Positions 34,301-41,930 of a stretch of DNA of 64,000 nt are shown piece by piece. Every line of letters starts with the position of its first letter. Position 1 is the stretch's first letter. The notes beneath the pieces were generated by a model. That model worked only from the letters and a program-made list of their open reading frames with translations, was not told the DNA's origin and ran no database searches. This DNA is from JAMXLJ01 sp036558745 (GTDB taxonomy: Bacteria; Actinomycetota; Acidimicrobiia; IMCC26256; JAMXLJ01). The translations under genes were made by a program, and so were the position numbers. The stretch is taken from NCBI GenBank assembly GCA_036558745.1, contig DATBEZ010000093.1, positions 9,840 to 73,839 of the forward strand, read 5' to 3'.

Positions 34301-34918
34301 ATGCCGAGACGTCAGTCAATCGTTGACACAGCGCCTGCCCGCCCCGCGCGCCGCGCCCAGGCGGACCGAACCGCGGGGACCCGCGCTGCGCTGGAACGAG
34401 CGACGATCGATCTGCTCATCGAACGCGGCTGGGCGGCCGTCACCGCCATCGAGGTGTGCAACCGAGCGGGCGTCAGCCGGGGAGCGTTCCACCATCACTA
34501 CACGAGCCTGCCCCAACTTCTCGCCGATGCGCTGAAACGCCTGTACGCCGAGATGCGCGACGAGGACCGCCCCCCTGCTGCCGATCTGGGACGACTCATC
34601 GACGCCACGTGGCGACACATCAGCAGCCCGCGCTTCAAGGCGGTTCTCGAAGCCTGGCTCGCGATGGCCAACGACTCCAGCCTCGACAGCGAGATCGGTC
34701 CCGTCGTCGCGGAGTTCTCGAACCTCGTCTCGCCTGCGAACGCGACGACTCCGACACTCGCCGACGAGTCGGACCGGGCGCTCTACCTCATGGCCCGAGA
34801 GACCCTGCTCGGTCTCGCGCTCGGACGTGCGACCAACCGCGGCCGGCCTCTCGGTCACGAACAGACCGTGCTCACGCAGCTTCGAAGGATCGCCGATCAC
34901 GGCATCCAGGCACGCTGA
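34301..34918 (+). CDS. TetR family transcriptional regulator
   Basis: 205 residues. The DNA-binding part reads ATIDLLIERGWAAVTAIEVCNRAGVSRGAFHHHYTSLPQLLADAL, with a conventional ligand domain behind it. It begins 4 nt after the LDI-like gene with GAGG as ribosome-binding site, so it is the second gene of that operon and would control its own level. The palindromes at 32575 and 32670 are the likely targets. The ligand may be the terpenoid or other substrate of the neighbouring enzymes. Confidence 0.85.
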   Translation: MPRRQSIVDTAPARPARRAQADRTAGTRAALERATIDLLIERGWAAVTAIEVCNRAGVSRGAFHHHYTSLPQLLADALKRLYAEMRDEDRPPAADLGRLIDATWRHISSPRFKAVLEAWLAMANDSSLDSEIGPVVAEFSNLVSPANATTPTLADESDRALYLMARETLLGLALGRATNRGRPLGHEQTVLTQLRRIADHGIQAR

Positions 34919-34958
34919 CGGAGCGTTCGAACGAGCGCAGTCGTCCGTCTGAGAGCGC

Positions 34959-34988
34959 AGAGCATGCATGCTCCTTCAAACCCGCCCG
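34959..34988. repeat. Dispersed 30-bp repeat, copy 2
   Basis: AGAGCATGCA-TGCTCCT-TCAAACCCGCCCG, including the perfect 14-bp palindrome GAGCATGCATGCTC. It lies in non-coding DNA after the TetR gene. Copy 1 is at 28601-28630. Confidence 0.55.
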
Positions 34989-35059
34989 GGACCTTCGACC
35001 GCGCCGCCGCGCGTGGTGAGGCTCTCAGCGCTCACGCGCCGAAGGGCCCCACGGGACCG

Positions 35060-35088
35060 TTGACGCAAAATGGCGAAGCGGTTACACC
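35060..35088 (+). promoter_or_regulatory. Promoter of the Kelch-type gene
   Basis: TTGACG (35060-35065) and TACACC (35083-35088) are separated by 17 bp, about 38 nt upstream of the ATG at 35126. The stretch between is the most AT-rich of the region. Confidence 0.45.
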
Positions 35089-35125
35089 TGACCCGCCCAC
35101 TGTCGAACGGCTATGGGACGTTGCG

Positions 35126-36520
35126 ATGGACGTCGGGCAAGGTGTGACGTCAACGTCAACCTCGCGATCACCGCGCCTGTCGCGGTTCGCGATCGTCCTG
35201 GTAATCCTCCTCGTGGGCATGACGCTCGTCGCGCTACCAGCATCCGCTGCGGTGAGCGCTGTGACATGGACGCAACGCAACCCCGCAGTGAGTCCACCAC
35301 AACGCGAGGAAGCTTCGATCGCCGCCGATACCGCAAATGCGACGACCGTCCTCTTCGGCGGCTTCGAGAACGCGTCCTCCAATTTCGGCGACACCTGGGT
35401 TTGGGACGGCACGACGTGGGAGCAGCAGCACCCGGCGACCAGTCCGCCGGCACGTCTCGACGCGGCGATGGCGACAGACCCGGTGACCGGGAACGTGGTG
35501 CTCTTCGGCGGCGGATCGCCGGGTTTCGAGACGTTCGGTGACACGTGGGTCTGGGACGGCTCGACGTGGACGGAACAGCATCCCGGGATGAGCCCGAGCC
35601 CTCGTCGCGCCGCGGCGATCGCCACCGACTTCGCGAGCGGACGGATCGTGTTGTTCGGCGGCGAGGCCGCAAACGGCGCCGTACTCGATGACACGTGGAC
35701 GTGGGACGGTTCGACATGGACAGAGCAGCACCCCGCGACGAGCCCGCCCGCGCGGATGTTCGCGACCATGACCGGAGATCCGCTGAACCGCGACGTCGTC
35801 TTGTTCGGCGGGTTGAGTCAGGGCGACTACCTGACCGACACATGGACCTGGGACGGAGCGACGTGGATCGAGCGGCATCCGGTGACGAATCTCGGCATCC
35901 GCTTGGGTGCGAAGTTGGCCACCGATTCGGACACCGGCGCCGTTGTCCTGTTCGGGGGGAACAACGTCTCGATGTTCCTCGCCGAGACATGGACGTGGGA
36001 CGGCACTGACTGGACCGAACAGCACCCGCTCGCGAGCCCGCCCGCGCGCGTCGAGCAGGCGATGGCCGCCGATCCGAGCGGAGGTCTGGTCCTCTTCGGC
36101 GGAGTGACCGACGCGGGCCTTGCGAACGACACCTGGCACCTGGCGCTCACCGCGGCGGACCGAGCCGATCTCCGGACCGGGCTCGTCGCACCAGCCCGGG
36201 TCGCGCCTGGGTCGGCGATGACCGAGGCGGTGACGATCACCAATGCCGGGCCTGCGCCGGCGCGACGGGTGACGATCGCGCTCCTGCTCCCCGCGCATGT
36301 CTCGATCACCAGCACGACCGGCGGACCCGTGCGGTTCGGCCGGCTGTTGCTCTGGCAGCTCGCCGGATTGGCCCCCGGCCGATCGCAGACGTTCGCCGTG
36401 AGGTGCCTCGTCGAGGCGGTCTCACATGCGGCGCTCGTCAGCATCGCTCTTGGCGTCTCACAGACGCCCGACCCGACGCCCCGTAACAACGTTGCGCTGG
36501 CTTTCACGAGGGTCGACTGA
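35126..36520 (+). CDS. Secreted Kelch-like beta-propeller protein with DUF11 tail
   Basis: 464 residues. A signal peptide (FAIVLVILLVGMTLVALPASA) ends near residue 40. Six Kelch/galactose-oxidase-type repeats of about 52 residues follow, each with the pattern FGG ... DTW-W-WDG-TTW-x-x-x-HP ... SPPAR, which should close a six-bladed propeller. The last 110 residues are a DUF11-type Ig-like domain (TITNAGPAPARRVTIALLLPAHVS, NVALAFTRVD). It is probably extracellular and may bind carbohydrate or protein; no catalytic residue is evident. An in-frame opening extends upstream to 34964 but lacks a signal peptide, so ATG 35126 is preferred. Confidence 0.75.
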   Translation: MDVGQGVTSTSTSRSPRLSRFAIVLVILLVGMTLVALPASAAVSAVTWTQRNPAVSPPQREEASIAADTANATTVLFGGFENASSNFGDTWVWDGTTWEQQHPATSPPARLDAAMATDPVTGNVVLFGGGSPGFETFGDTWVWDGSTWTEQHPGMSPSPRRAAAIATDFASGRIVLFGGEAANGAVLDDTWTWDGSTWTEQHPATSPPARMFATMTGDPLNRDVVLFGGLSQGDYLTDTWTWDGATWIERHPVTNLGIRLGAKLATDSDTGAVVLFGGNNVSMFLAETWTWDGTDWTEQHPLASPPARVEQAMAADPSGGLVLFGGVTDAGLANDTWHLALTAADRADLRTGLVAPARVAPGSAMTEAVTITNAGPAPARRVTIALLLPAHVSITSTTGGPVRFGRLLLWQLAGLAPGRSQTFAVRCLVEAVSHAALVSIALGVSQTPDPTPRNNVALAFTRVD

Positions 36521-36644
36521 TCGCCGGCGCGTGAACGATCGGACAGCGGGGCCCGTGCGTTCGTCGTCCGACCTCGCGCGGGCCATGGATGCGACCCGCC
36601 CTTTGGCGCTGGCGTTGGAAGAGCGCACTTCACCCGGCCCGGAG

Positions 36645-36729
36645 CGGAGGGAGTGGGATTCGAACCCACGGTGAGTTGCCCCACACACGCTTTCCAAGCG
36701 TGCCGATTCGGCCGCTCTCGCATCCCTCC
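36645..36729 (-). tRNA. tRNA-Ser (anticodon GGA), CCA not encoded
   Basis: On the minus strand GGAGGGA pairs with TCCCTCC, followed by G and then CTCC instead of CCA. The anticodon loop TTGGAAA gives GGA, decoding UCC and UCU. The long variable arm (TGTGGGGCAACTCA) marks a class II tRNA and GGTTCGAATCC is the T arm. D and acceptor arms are the same as in tRNA-Ser(CGA) at 19434. Confidence 0.95.
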
Positions 36730-36802
36730 GAAGCACGGCATCGTACCGGCGCTCCCCGGCGTCGCCGTCTGACCGGCCGGAACGGTTCGCCGCGGTCGCT
36801 GG

Positions 36803-36808
36803 TACCCT
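36803..36808 (+). promoter_or_regulatory. -10 box (TACCCT) of the SRP RNA gene
   Basis: TACCCT lies 6 nt before the predicted 5' end of the SRP RNA at 36815. No clear -35 box is seen. Confidence 0.4.
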
Positions 36809-36814
36809 GCGCTC

Positions 36815-37092
36815 GCGGACCGTGCTAGGCGGGGAGCTCGTGGTGCCCTGTACCCCAAACCCACGTATGGGGGGCTGAATCCCCGTCCGAGGCCACGGTC
36901 GACGTGAGGAAGGCGACCCGATCGCCGACGTCGAGGGCTGGGTCCTGCGCAACGGAATCCCGTGAACCGAGTCAGGTGCGGAAGCAAGCAGCTCTCAGCG
37001 GGTCCTTTCGTGTGCCGTAGGGTCGCCTGGCCTGAGCCGACGGCGGGCTGCGCGCCTCACGGCGCCTGGTCGACGACGGGTGCACGGTCCGC
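36815..37092 (+). ncRNA. ffs: Signal recognition particle RNA, large type
   Basis: The Alu-like 5' domain (GTGCTAGGCGGGGAGCTC, then TGCCCTGTACCCC and GGGGGCTGAATCCCC) and the S-domain hairpin with GTCAGGTGCGGAAGCAAGCAG, including the GGAA tetraloop at 36980-36983 and the Ffh-binding internal loop, are unmistakable. The ends are set by a perfect 11-bp closing stem, GCGGACCGTGC (36815-36825) with GCACGGTCCGC (37082-37092), giving about 278 nt. It binds Ffh and targets membrane proteins. Position upstream of dnaX is the common actinobacterial arrangement. Confidence 0.93.
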
Positions 37093-37157
37093 CCGACCGG
37101 AGGGAGGGCGGACCGGACCACACGGCCGCCCTGTCGAACACCCGCGACCAGCCCGTT

Positions 37158-37200
37158 CTTGGGGATGTGAGTCACGGTCTTCGTCACTGAGATCCCCAAG
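37158..37200. terminator. Hairpin between SRP RNA and dnaX
   Basis: CTTGGGGAT (37158-37166) pairs perfectly with ATCCCCAAG (37192-37200) around a 25-nt loop in which GTCAC-like halves could pair further. It may end the SRP transcript or protect its 3' end. No T-run follows. The rest of 37093-37157 shows nothing recognisable. Confidence 0.5.
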
Positions 37201-37243
37201 ACGCGGGTGCGCCGGAGCCCAGAGCGCGGCGAGCGGGTGTCGC

Positions 37244-37249
37244 TAACCT
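37244..37249 (+). promoter_or_regulatory. -10 box (TAACCT) of dnaX
   Basis: TAACCT ends 6 nt before GTG 37256 and no ribosome-binding site is present, so dnaX is probably leaderless and separate from the SRP transcript. Confidence 0.45.
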
Positions 37250-37255
37250 CGGCCC

Positions 37256-39247
37256 GTGGCCTTCCAGTCCCTGTATCGCAAGTACCGACCGCAGCGTTTC
37301 GGCGACCTCGTGGGCCAGGAGCACGTCACCTCGGCGCTGCGCAACGCAGTGCGCGAGGGGCGGGTCGGGCACGCGTACCTCTTCTCCGGACCGCGCGGCA
37401 CGGGCAAGACGACCACCGCGCGCATCCTCGCCAAGGCCCTCAACTGCACCAACCTCTCGCCCGACGGTGAGCCGGACGGGACGTGCGAGAACTGCGTCGC
37501 GATCGCCGAGGGCCGCTTCAACGACCTGGTCGAGCTCGACGCGGCGTCGAACCGTGGCGTGGAGGCCGCCCGCGACCTCGTGCAGCGCATCAGCCTCGGC
37601 CTGGGTGCGAGCGCAAAGCGCAAGGTGTACATCCTCGACGAGGTCCACATGCTCACCGACGCAGCGTCGAACACGCTGCTGAAGACGCTCGAGGAGGCGC
37701 CGGAGCACGTCGTCTTCGTGCTCGCGACCACCGAGCCCAACGCGGTGCTCCCGACGATCCGGTCCCGCACCCAGCACTTCGAGTTCACGCTGCTGACGGT
37801 CGAGCAACTCACCGCCCACCTCACGTGGGTGCTGCAACAAGAGGGTGTCGAGGCCACGCCGGAGGCGGTCGAGTACGTCGCGGTGCGCGGCGCAGGCTCG
37901 GCGCGCGACGCGCTCTCCTGGCTCGACCAGGCTCTCGCGTTCGCCGACGGGCGCCTCGACGCGGAGGTCATCGGCCGGGCGTTCGGCGGTACGCCCTTCG
38001 ACCTTCGGGCCCGGGTGTTCGAGGCCATCGCGAACGAGGATGTCGCCGGTGTCCTCGTCGCGGTCGCGGACCTGCTCGACGCGGGTCACGACGCGCGCCG
38101 TCTCGCCGAGGATCTCCTGCGCGCGTTGCGCGACGCGTTCGTCGCCAACGCGACCGACGGCGCGGTGCGGGTCGACGCGACCGACGAGCAGCTGACACGC
38201 CTCCGGGCCATCGGCGCGTCGATGGGCAATGCCGCGATCGTGCGCGGCATCGAGACGCTCGGCCAGGCGATCGTCGACATGCGCGGCACGGACGCGGCCG
38301 ATCCACGGCTCGTGCTCGAGGTCGCGCTCGTGCGTCTCGCCCGTCGCGAAGCCGGCACGCCGCTCCAGGCGCTCACCGACCGCGTGGAGCGGCTCGAACG
38401 CGCCCTCGCCGACGGCACGCCGCCACCCGCCGCGCCCACGCCGCCGACAGGCCGGCCGCGCGCGCCCGGCGACGCGCCCGCGAGCGACGGTCCGTCGACC
38501 GGTGATGACGTCGCTGCCACCGACGTCGCGACGAAACCGGCCAAGAAGCCGGCACTCGGCGCGCTGCGGGCGCGCGCCACGCCCGACGCGGAACCGACGG
38601 CACCGCCCGCGGCGGTCGCGAGGGAAGAAGCACCGCCGACACCCGTGCCGCCGGCTCCCGCGGTGGCCGCCGCCGCGGTCGACGATGCGCCCGCCGCGGC
38701 CGACGATGCGCCCGTCGCGCTCGACGACGTCATCCTGGCGTGGGGCGACGTGTTGCCGCAGCTGCCGCCGTCGTCGCGTCGCGCGATCCAGGACTTCCAG
38801 CCGATCGACGTCGACGACGACGTCGTCGTGTTCGGCATCTCGCCGCGTCTTCTCGACGCGGCGAAGCCGCGCTTCCACCGCGAGGCGCACATGATCCGGG
38901 CCGAGCTCACGTCACGGCTCGGTCGCAATGTGCGGTTCAAGCTCATCGGTCACGAGGGCTTCACCGCGGTCAACGCGTCAGGAGCAGGAGCCGGACCCGA
39001 GGGACGGACGGCTGCGACGGCCAATGAGCCGGCTCCCGCGCCGCCGCGCCGTCGACCGGTGAAGGTCGCGCCGGCACCCGCGCCGGAGGCGGACGAGCCG
39101 CCGCTCGGCGAGCCGCCCGCCGAGCTCGAGGACGAGATCGATCTCACCGAGCTGCGCGATGCCCCGGCGGCGACGGCGGTAGATTCGGTCACCCGTCTCC
39201 AGCAACGCTTCGGGGCGAGTGTGGTGGAGGAGCTGCCGCGCGACTGA
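37256..39247 (+). CDS. dnaX: DNA polymerase III subunit gamma/tau
   Basis: 663 residues. The clamp-loader AAA+ ATPase has Walker A GPRGTGKTTT near residue 45, DEVHML Walker B, and the SRx motif (PTIRSRTQHFEF). Domain III and a Pro/Ala-rich linker (about 395-480) follow, then a C-terminal domain of tau type. In the zinc module the expected four Cys are reduced to three: C-x13-C-x2-C with Asp (GAC) where GEPC would be usual. It loads the sliding clamp at the replication fork. GTG start; followed by ybaB and recR, a conserved order. Confidence 0.95.
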   Translation: MAFQSLYRKYRPQRFGDLVGQEHVTSALRNAVREGRVGHAYLFSGPRGTGKTTTARILAKALNCTNLSPDGEPDGTCENCVAIAEGRFNDLVELDAASNRGVEAARDLVQRISLGLGASAKRKVYILDEVHMLTDAASNTLLKTLEEAPEHVVFVLATTEPNAVLPTIRSRTQHFEFTLLTVEQLTAHLTWVLQQEGVEATPEAVEYVAVRGAGSARDALSWLDQALAFADGRLDAEVIGRAFGGTPFDLRARVFEAIANEDVAGVLVAVADLLDAGHDARRLAEDLLRALRDAFVANATDGAVRVDATDEQLTRLRAIGASMGNAAIVRGIETLGQAIVDMRGTDAADPRLVLEVALVRLARREAGTPLQALTDRVERLERALADGTPPPAAPTPPTGRPRAPGDAPASDGPSTGDDVAATDVATKPAKKPALGALRARATPDAEPTAPPAAVAREEAPPTPVPPAPAVAAAAVDDAPAAADDAPVALDDVILAWGDVLPQLPPSSRRAIQDFQPIDVDDDVVVFGISPRLLDAAKPRFHREAHMIRAELTSRLGRNVRFKLIGHEGFTAVNASGAGAGPEGRTAATANEPAPAPPRRRPVKVAPAPAPEADEPPLGEPPAELEDEIDLTELRDAPAATAVDSVTRLQQRFGASVVEELPRD

Positions 39248-39280
39248 CCGCGCGGCCGGCCGTCGATCGAGGAGTCTGCG

Positions 39281-39625
39281 GTGCCGAATCAGAAGCAGCT
39301 CAACCAGATGATGCGGCAGATGCAGAAGATGCAGGACGACATGGCTGCCGTGCAGCAGGAGCTCGCCGAGACCACCGTCGAGGGTACGGCGGGTGGTGGC
39401 ATGGTCAAGGTGACGGTCACGGGCACCGGTGAGGTGCGCGCGGTGTCGATCTCACCCGACGTCGTCGAGCCCGACGACGTGGAGATGCTCGAGGACCTCG
39501 TCGTCGCCGCGGTGAGCGACGGGCTGCGCAAGGCCAACGAGCTCCAGCAGGACAAGATGGGCAGCGTCACCGGCGGGATGATGGGCGGGCTCGATCTCGG
39601 CGGGCTCGGCGGCCTGCTCGGCTGA
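39281..39625 (+). CDS. YbaB/EbfC family nucleoid-associated protein
   Basis: 114 residues. MRQMQKMQDDMAAVQQELAETTVEG, GGGMVKVTVTGTGEVRAVSISPDVV and a Gly/Met-rich tail identify the YbaB/EbfC family, small dimeric DNA-binding proteins of the nucleoid. GTG start with GAGGAG upstream. It lies 33 nt after dnaX and 3 nt before recR, as in most bacteria. Confidence 0.92.
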   Translation: MPNQKQLNQMMRQMQKMQDDMAAVQQELAETTVEGTAGGGMVKVTVTGTGEVRAVSISPDVVEPDDVEMLEDLVVAAVSDGLRKANELQQDKMGSVTGGMMGGLDLGGLGGLLG

Positions 39626-39628
39626 CGC

Positions 39629-40237
39629 GTGACGTCGGTCTACGAGGGCCCCGTCCAGACCCTGATCGACGAGCTCGGCCGGTTGCCGGGCGTCGGGCCG
39701 AAGTCGGCGCAGCGGATCGCGTTCTACCTTCTGAAGGTCGCGCCCGAGGACGCGAAGCGTCTCGCGAACGCGATCGTCGACGCGAAGGAACGCGTCAGCT
39801 GGTGCCGTCGCTGCTTCAACATCGCCGAGGGCGAGCTGTGCGGGTACTGCCGTGACGAGCGGCGCGATCCGCACCTGTTGTGCGTGGTCGAGGAGCCCCG
39901 CGACATCGTCGCGGTGGAGCGCACCCAGGAGTTCCGCGGCCGCTACCACGTGTTGCAGGGCGCGATCTCGCCGATCGAGGGGATCGGACCGGAGCAGCTG
40001 CGCATCCGCGAGCTCCTCGAACGCCTCGGGAACGAGGGCGTCGAGGAGGTCATCCTCGCGACCAACCCGAACATCGAGGGCGAGGCGACCGCGATGTACC
40101 TCGCGCGTCTGCTCAAGCCGCTCGGCATCCGCGTCACGCGGATCGCGAGCGGTCTGCCCGTCGGAGGCGACCTCGAGTACGCCGACGAGGTGACGCTCGG
40201 TCGCGCGCTCGAGGGTCGCCGCGAAGTCGACGCCTGA
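39629..40237 (+). CDS. recR: Recombination protein RecR
   Basis: 202 residues, normal length. Helix-hairpin-helix LGRLPGVGPKSAQRIAFYLL, zinc finger CRRCFNIAEGELCGYC, and a TOPRIM domain (VVEEPRDIVAVERTQEFRGRYHVLQG) with Walker-B-like C-terminus are complete. It loads RecA at gaps with RecO/RecF in daughter-strand repair. GTG start 3 nt after the ybaB stop, so translation is probably coupled. Last gene of the dnaX operon. Confidence 0.96.
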   Translation: MTSVYEGPVQTLIDELGRLPGVGPKSAQRIAFYLLKVAPEDAKRLANAIVDAKERVSWCRRCFNIAEGELCGYCRDERRDPHLLCVVEEPRDIVAVERTQEFRGRYHVLQGAISPIEGIGPEQLRIRELLERLGNEGVEEVILATNPNIEGEATAMYLARLLKPLGIRVTRIASGLPVGGDLEYADEVTLGRALEGRREVDA

Positions 40238-40243
40238 CGCGCG

Positions 40244-41266
40244 TCAGCCCGGGTACGGCGGCGCCGGCGGGTACGCGGGTGGATACGGCGTCGGCTGTGG
40301 TGCCGGCGCGCTGGCGATCACGCGCTGGCAGAACGACTCCTGACGCGACGCGAGCTGGCGGACGAACCGGATCGCGAGGATCGCGGCGGGGATCGTGACG
40401 ATCATCCCGGCGATGATCAACGCGTTCACGGTGCGGAAGCTGGACAGCGTCGAGGCGCTCACGGCGTACTGATCGTCGAGCGCGCCCGGGTGGACGTAGC
40501 GCAGGATCGACGACGCCAGGAACCCTGCCCACCACCAGCCGACGACCGGGCTGCCGCGACGGGAGCGCCACGTCGGGTCGCCCGGCGGTGCGCTCTGATC
40601 GGATCCGCGCCACAGGTCCTGCGCGATGAGCACCGGGATGACGAAGTTGGCGAGCGGGATGAACCACGAGCCGATCGACCAGCCGGGCGCGAAGCGCGGG
40701 TTCCTGCGTCCGAAGAGCTCGTTGTTCTTGGCCGCGCGCCAGAACCAGATGATGAACACGACCGCGATGGCGAGGATGACGAAACCCAACAGGCCCGTCG
40801 TGCCGCGCACGCCGGAGTCGGCGTGGCGCAGTCGCGACAGTGCGTCGACGACGTTGCCGTGCGCCACGTCGTCGGCGACCGAGCGCTGATTGATCAGCGC
40901 GATCAGGCAGAGCACCGCGCTGCCCACGAGCACCCAGAACAGGACGGTGAGCGCGGTCGTGAGCCCGCGCAGCGACCGGACGGGGCTCGTCCCCGGGTAC
41001 CGCGTGGCGCCGGAGGGCGCAGCGAAGCCGGCGGGCGGGCCGTATCCGGGCGGCGGCGCGTACCCCGGAGGGGGCCCGTATCCAGGAGGAGGCCCGTATC
41101 CGGGCGGCGGCGCGTACGCACCCGGCGGCGGGCCGGAGGCGCCGGGCGGGGGCCCGTAGGCGGGGGGCGCGTTGGAGCCCGGGGGCGGACCCCAGCTCTG
41201 AGCGCCGGGTGGCGCTTCCTGTGGGGCGTCGCCGCCGGGCGCGGCCGGAGGCGGTATCTGGGCCAT
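40244..41266 (-). CDS. DUF4328 membrane protein with Pro/Gly/Tyr-rich head
   Basis: 340 residues. The first 95 residues are repeats of GPPPGY and APPPGY type, which probably form a disordered cytoplasmic head. Four hydrophobic helices follow, with FIIWFWRAAKNNELFGRRNPRFAPGWSIGSWFIPLANFVIPVLIAQDLWRGSD as the DUF4328 signature, and a second short Pro-rich tail. The role is unknown; the proline-rich head is common in actinobacterial envelope and division-associated proteins. GAGGAG precedes the ATG. It ends 6 nt from the convergent recR gene. Confidence 0.8.
   Translation of the reverse strand: MAQIPPPAAPGGDAPQEAPPGAQSWGPPPGSNAPPAYGPPPGASGPPPGAYAPPPGYGPPPGYGPPPGYAPPPGYGPPAGFAAPSGATRYPGTSPVRSLRGLTTALTVLFWVLVGSAVLCLIALINQRSVADDVAHGNVVDALSRLRHADSGVRGTTGLLGFVILAIAVVFIIWFWRAAKNNELFGRRNPRFAPGWSIGSWFIPLANFVIPVLIAQDLWRGSDQSAPPGDPTWRSRRGSPVVGWWWAGFLASSILRYVHPGALDDQYAVSASTLSSFRTVNALIIAGMIVTIPAAILAIRFVRQLASRQESFCQRVIASAPAPQPTPYPPAYPPAPPYPG
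41035..41160. repeat. Degenerate 15-18 bp tandem repeats coding for PPPGY units
   Basis: Repeats such as GGGCCCGTATCCGGG and GGCGCGTACCC follow each other inside the DUF4328 gene and encode its Pro-Gly-Tyr head on the minus strand. They are coding repeats, not a separate element. Confidence 0.7.
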
Positions 41267-41367
41267 GACGCTCCTCGAGGCCGTCGAGATCGAACGCTCA
41301 GCGATCGGCGCGCGCCGACCGCTCCTGGAGAGCGAATGCGTGGAGGGCCGAGGTGCTCAGACCCGGG

Positions 41368-41802
41368 TCAGAGTGGCCGGCCCGTCGCGTACTTGAACAG
41401 CTGGTACGACCACATCAGCCCGAGGACGACGGGCACGAGCCAGGTCGCGTACGTGATCCGCCGCACGCGCCACGCCACCAGCAGGAACACCGCGAAGGCA
41501 ACGGCGAGGATCCCGGCCGGGTTGAAGGCCAGCGATGCGCCCAGGTGCCCGTGGACCGCGGCCGTGACGCCGCGGGTCATGCCGCAGAACGGGCAGGGGA
41601 TGCCGGTCAGCGTGCGCAGCGGGCAGGGCGGTCCGAGGCTCGCGGGGATCACCGAGCCGCGGAGGGCCGCGATGCCGAGCATCGCCGCGCCGGCGGCCCG
41701 GAGCCGTCCCGCGTCCACGGTCTGCACCGACCGGTCGGGTCGCGGCGCCGCGGCCCATGGCTGCGGACCCCCAACCGCGCTCGGCGCTTCCACCGTCGCC
41801 AC
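41368..41802 (-). CDS. DUF2752 membrane protein
   Basis: 144 residues. The DUF2752 signature CPLRTLTGIPCPFCGMTRGVTAAVHGHLGASLAFNPAG is complete, between two or three membrane helices. Such proteins are widespread and uncharacterised; the Cys-x2-Cys suggests a redox or metal role. GTG 41802 lies 6 nt after a TACGAT box, so the message is probably leaderless. It precedes the DUF4328 gene, with a 101-nt gap. Confidence 0.85.
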   Translation of the reverse strand: MATVEAPSAVGGPQPWAAAPRPDRSVQTVDAGRLRAAGAAMLGIAALRGSVIPASLGPPCPLRTLTGIPCPFCGMTRGVTAAVHGHLGASLAFNPAGILAVAFAVFLLVAWRVRRITYATWLVPVVLGLMWSYQLFKYATGRPL

Positions 41803-41808
41803 GTGCGG

Positions 41809-41814
41809 ATCGTA
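41809..41814 (-). promoter_or_regulatory. -10 box (TACGAT) of the DUF2752 gene
   Basis: TACGAT on the minus strand ends 6 nt before GTG 41802. No ribosome-binding site is visible. Confidence 0.45.
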
Positions 41815-41839
41815 CCGGCCCTGTCGATACGTACGGTTT

Positions 41840-41860
41840 CACGCGCAGAGCGTGATTTTT
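41840..41860 (+). terminator. Small hairpin followed by five T residues
   Basis: CACGC-GCAGA-GCGTG is followed by ATTTTT. This is the only classical intrinsic-terminator shape seen in the window, yet it lies in the divergent gap upstream of the metalloprotease gene, where no gene would end. It could be an attenuator or part of an operator. Confidence 0.35.
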
Positions 41861-41930
41861 CAGGCTCAGGTTACCGCGCTGCGTGCCGAAAACACGGAGG
41901 TTCGTCGGTCCACGTCGAGCGAGGGGAACG

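Noticed and set aside
34964..35125. N-terminal extension of the Kelch-type protein
   Set aside because: It would put about 54 unrelated residues before the signal peptide and covers the likely promoter and the 30-bp repeat.
41035..41160. Regular repeats that could suggest a CRISPR array
   Set aside because: The repeats are short, contiguous and in frame, and encode a Pro-Gly-Tyr head. There are no spacers and no cas genes.
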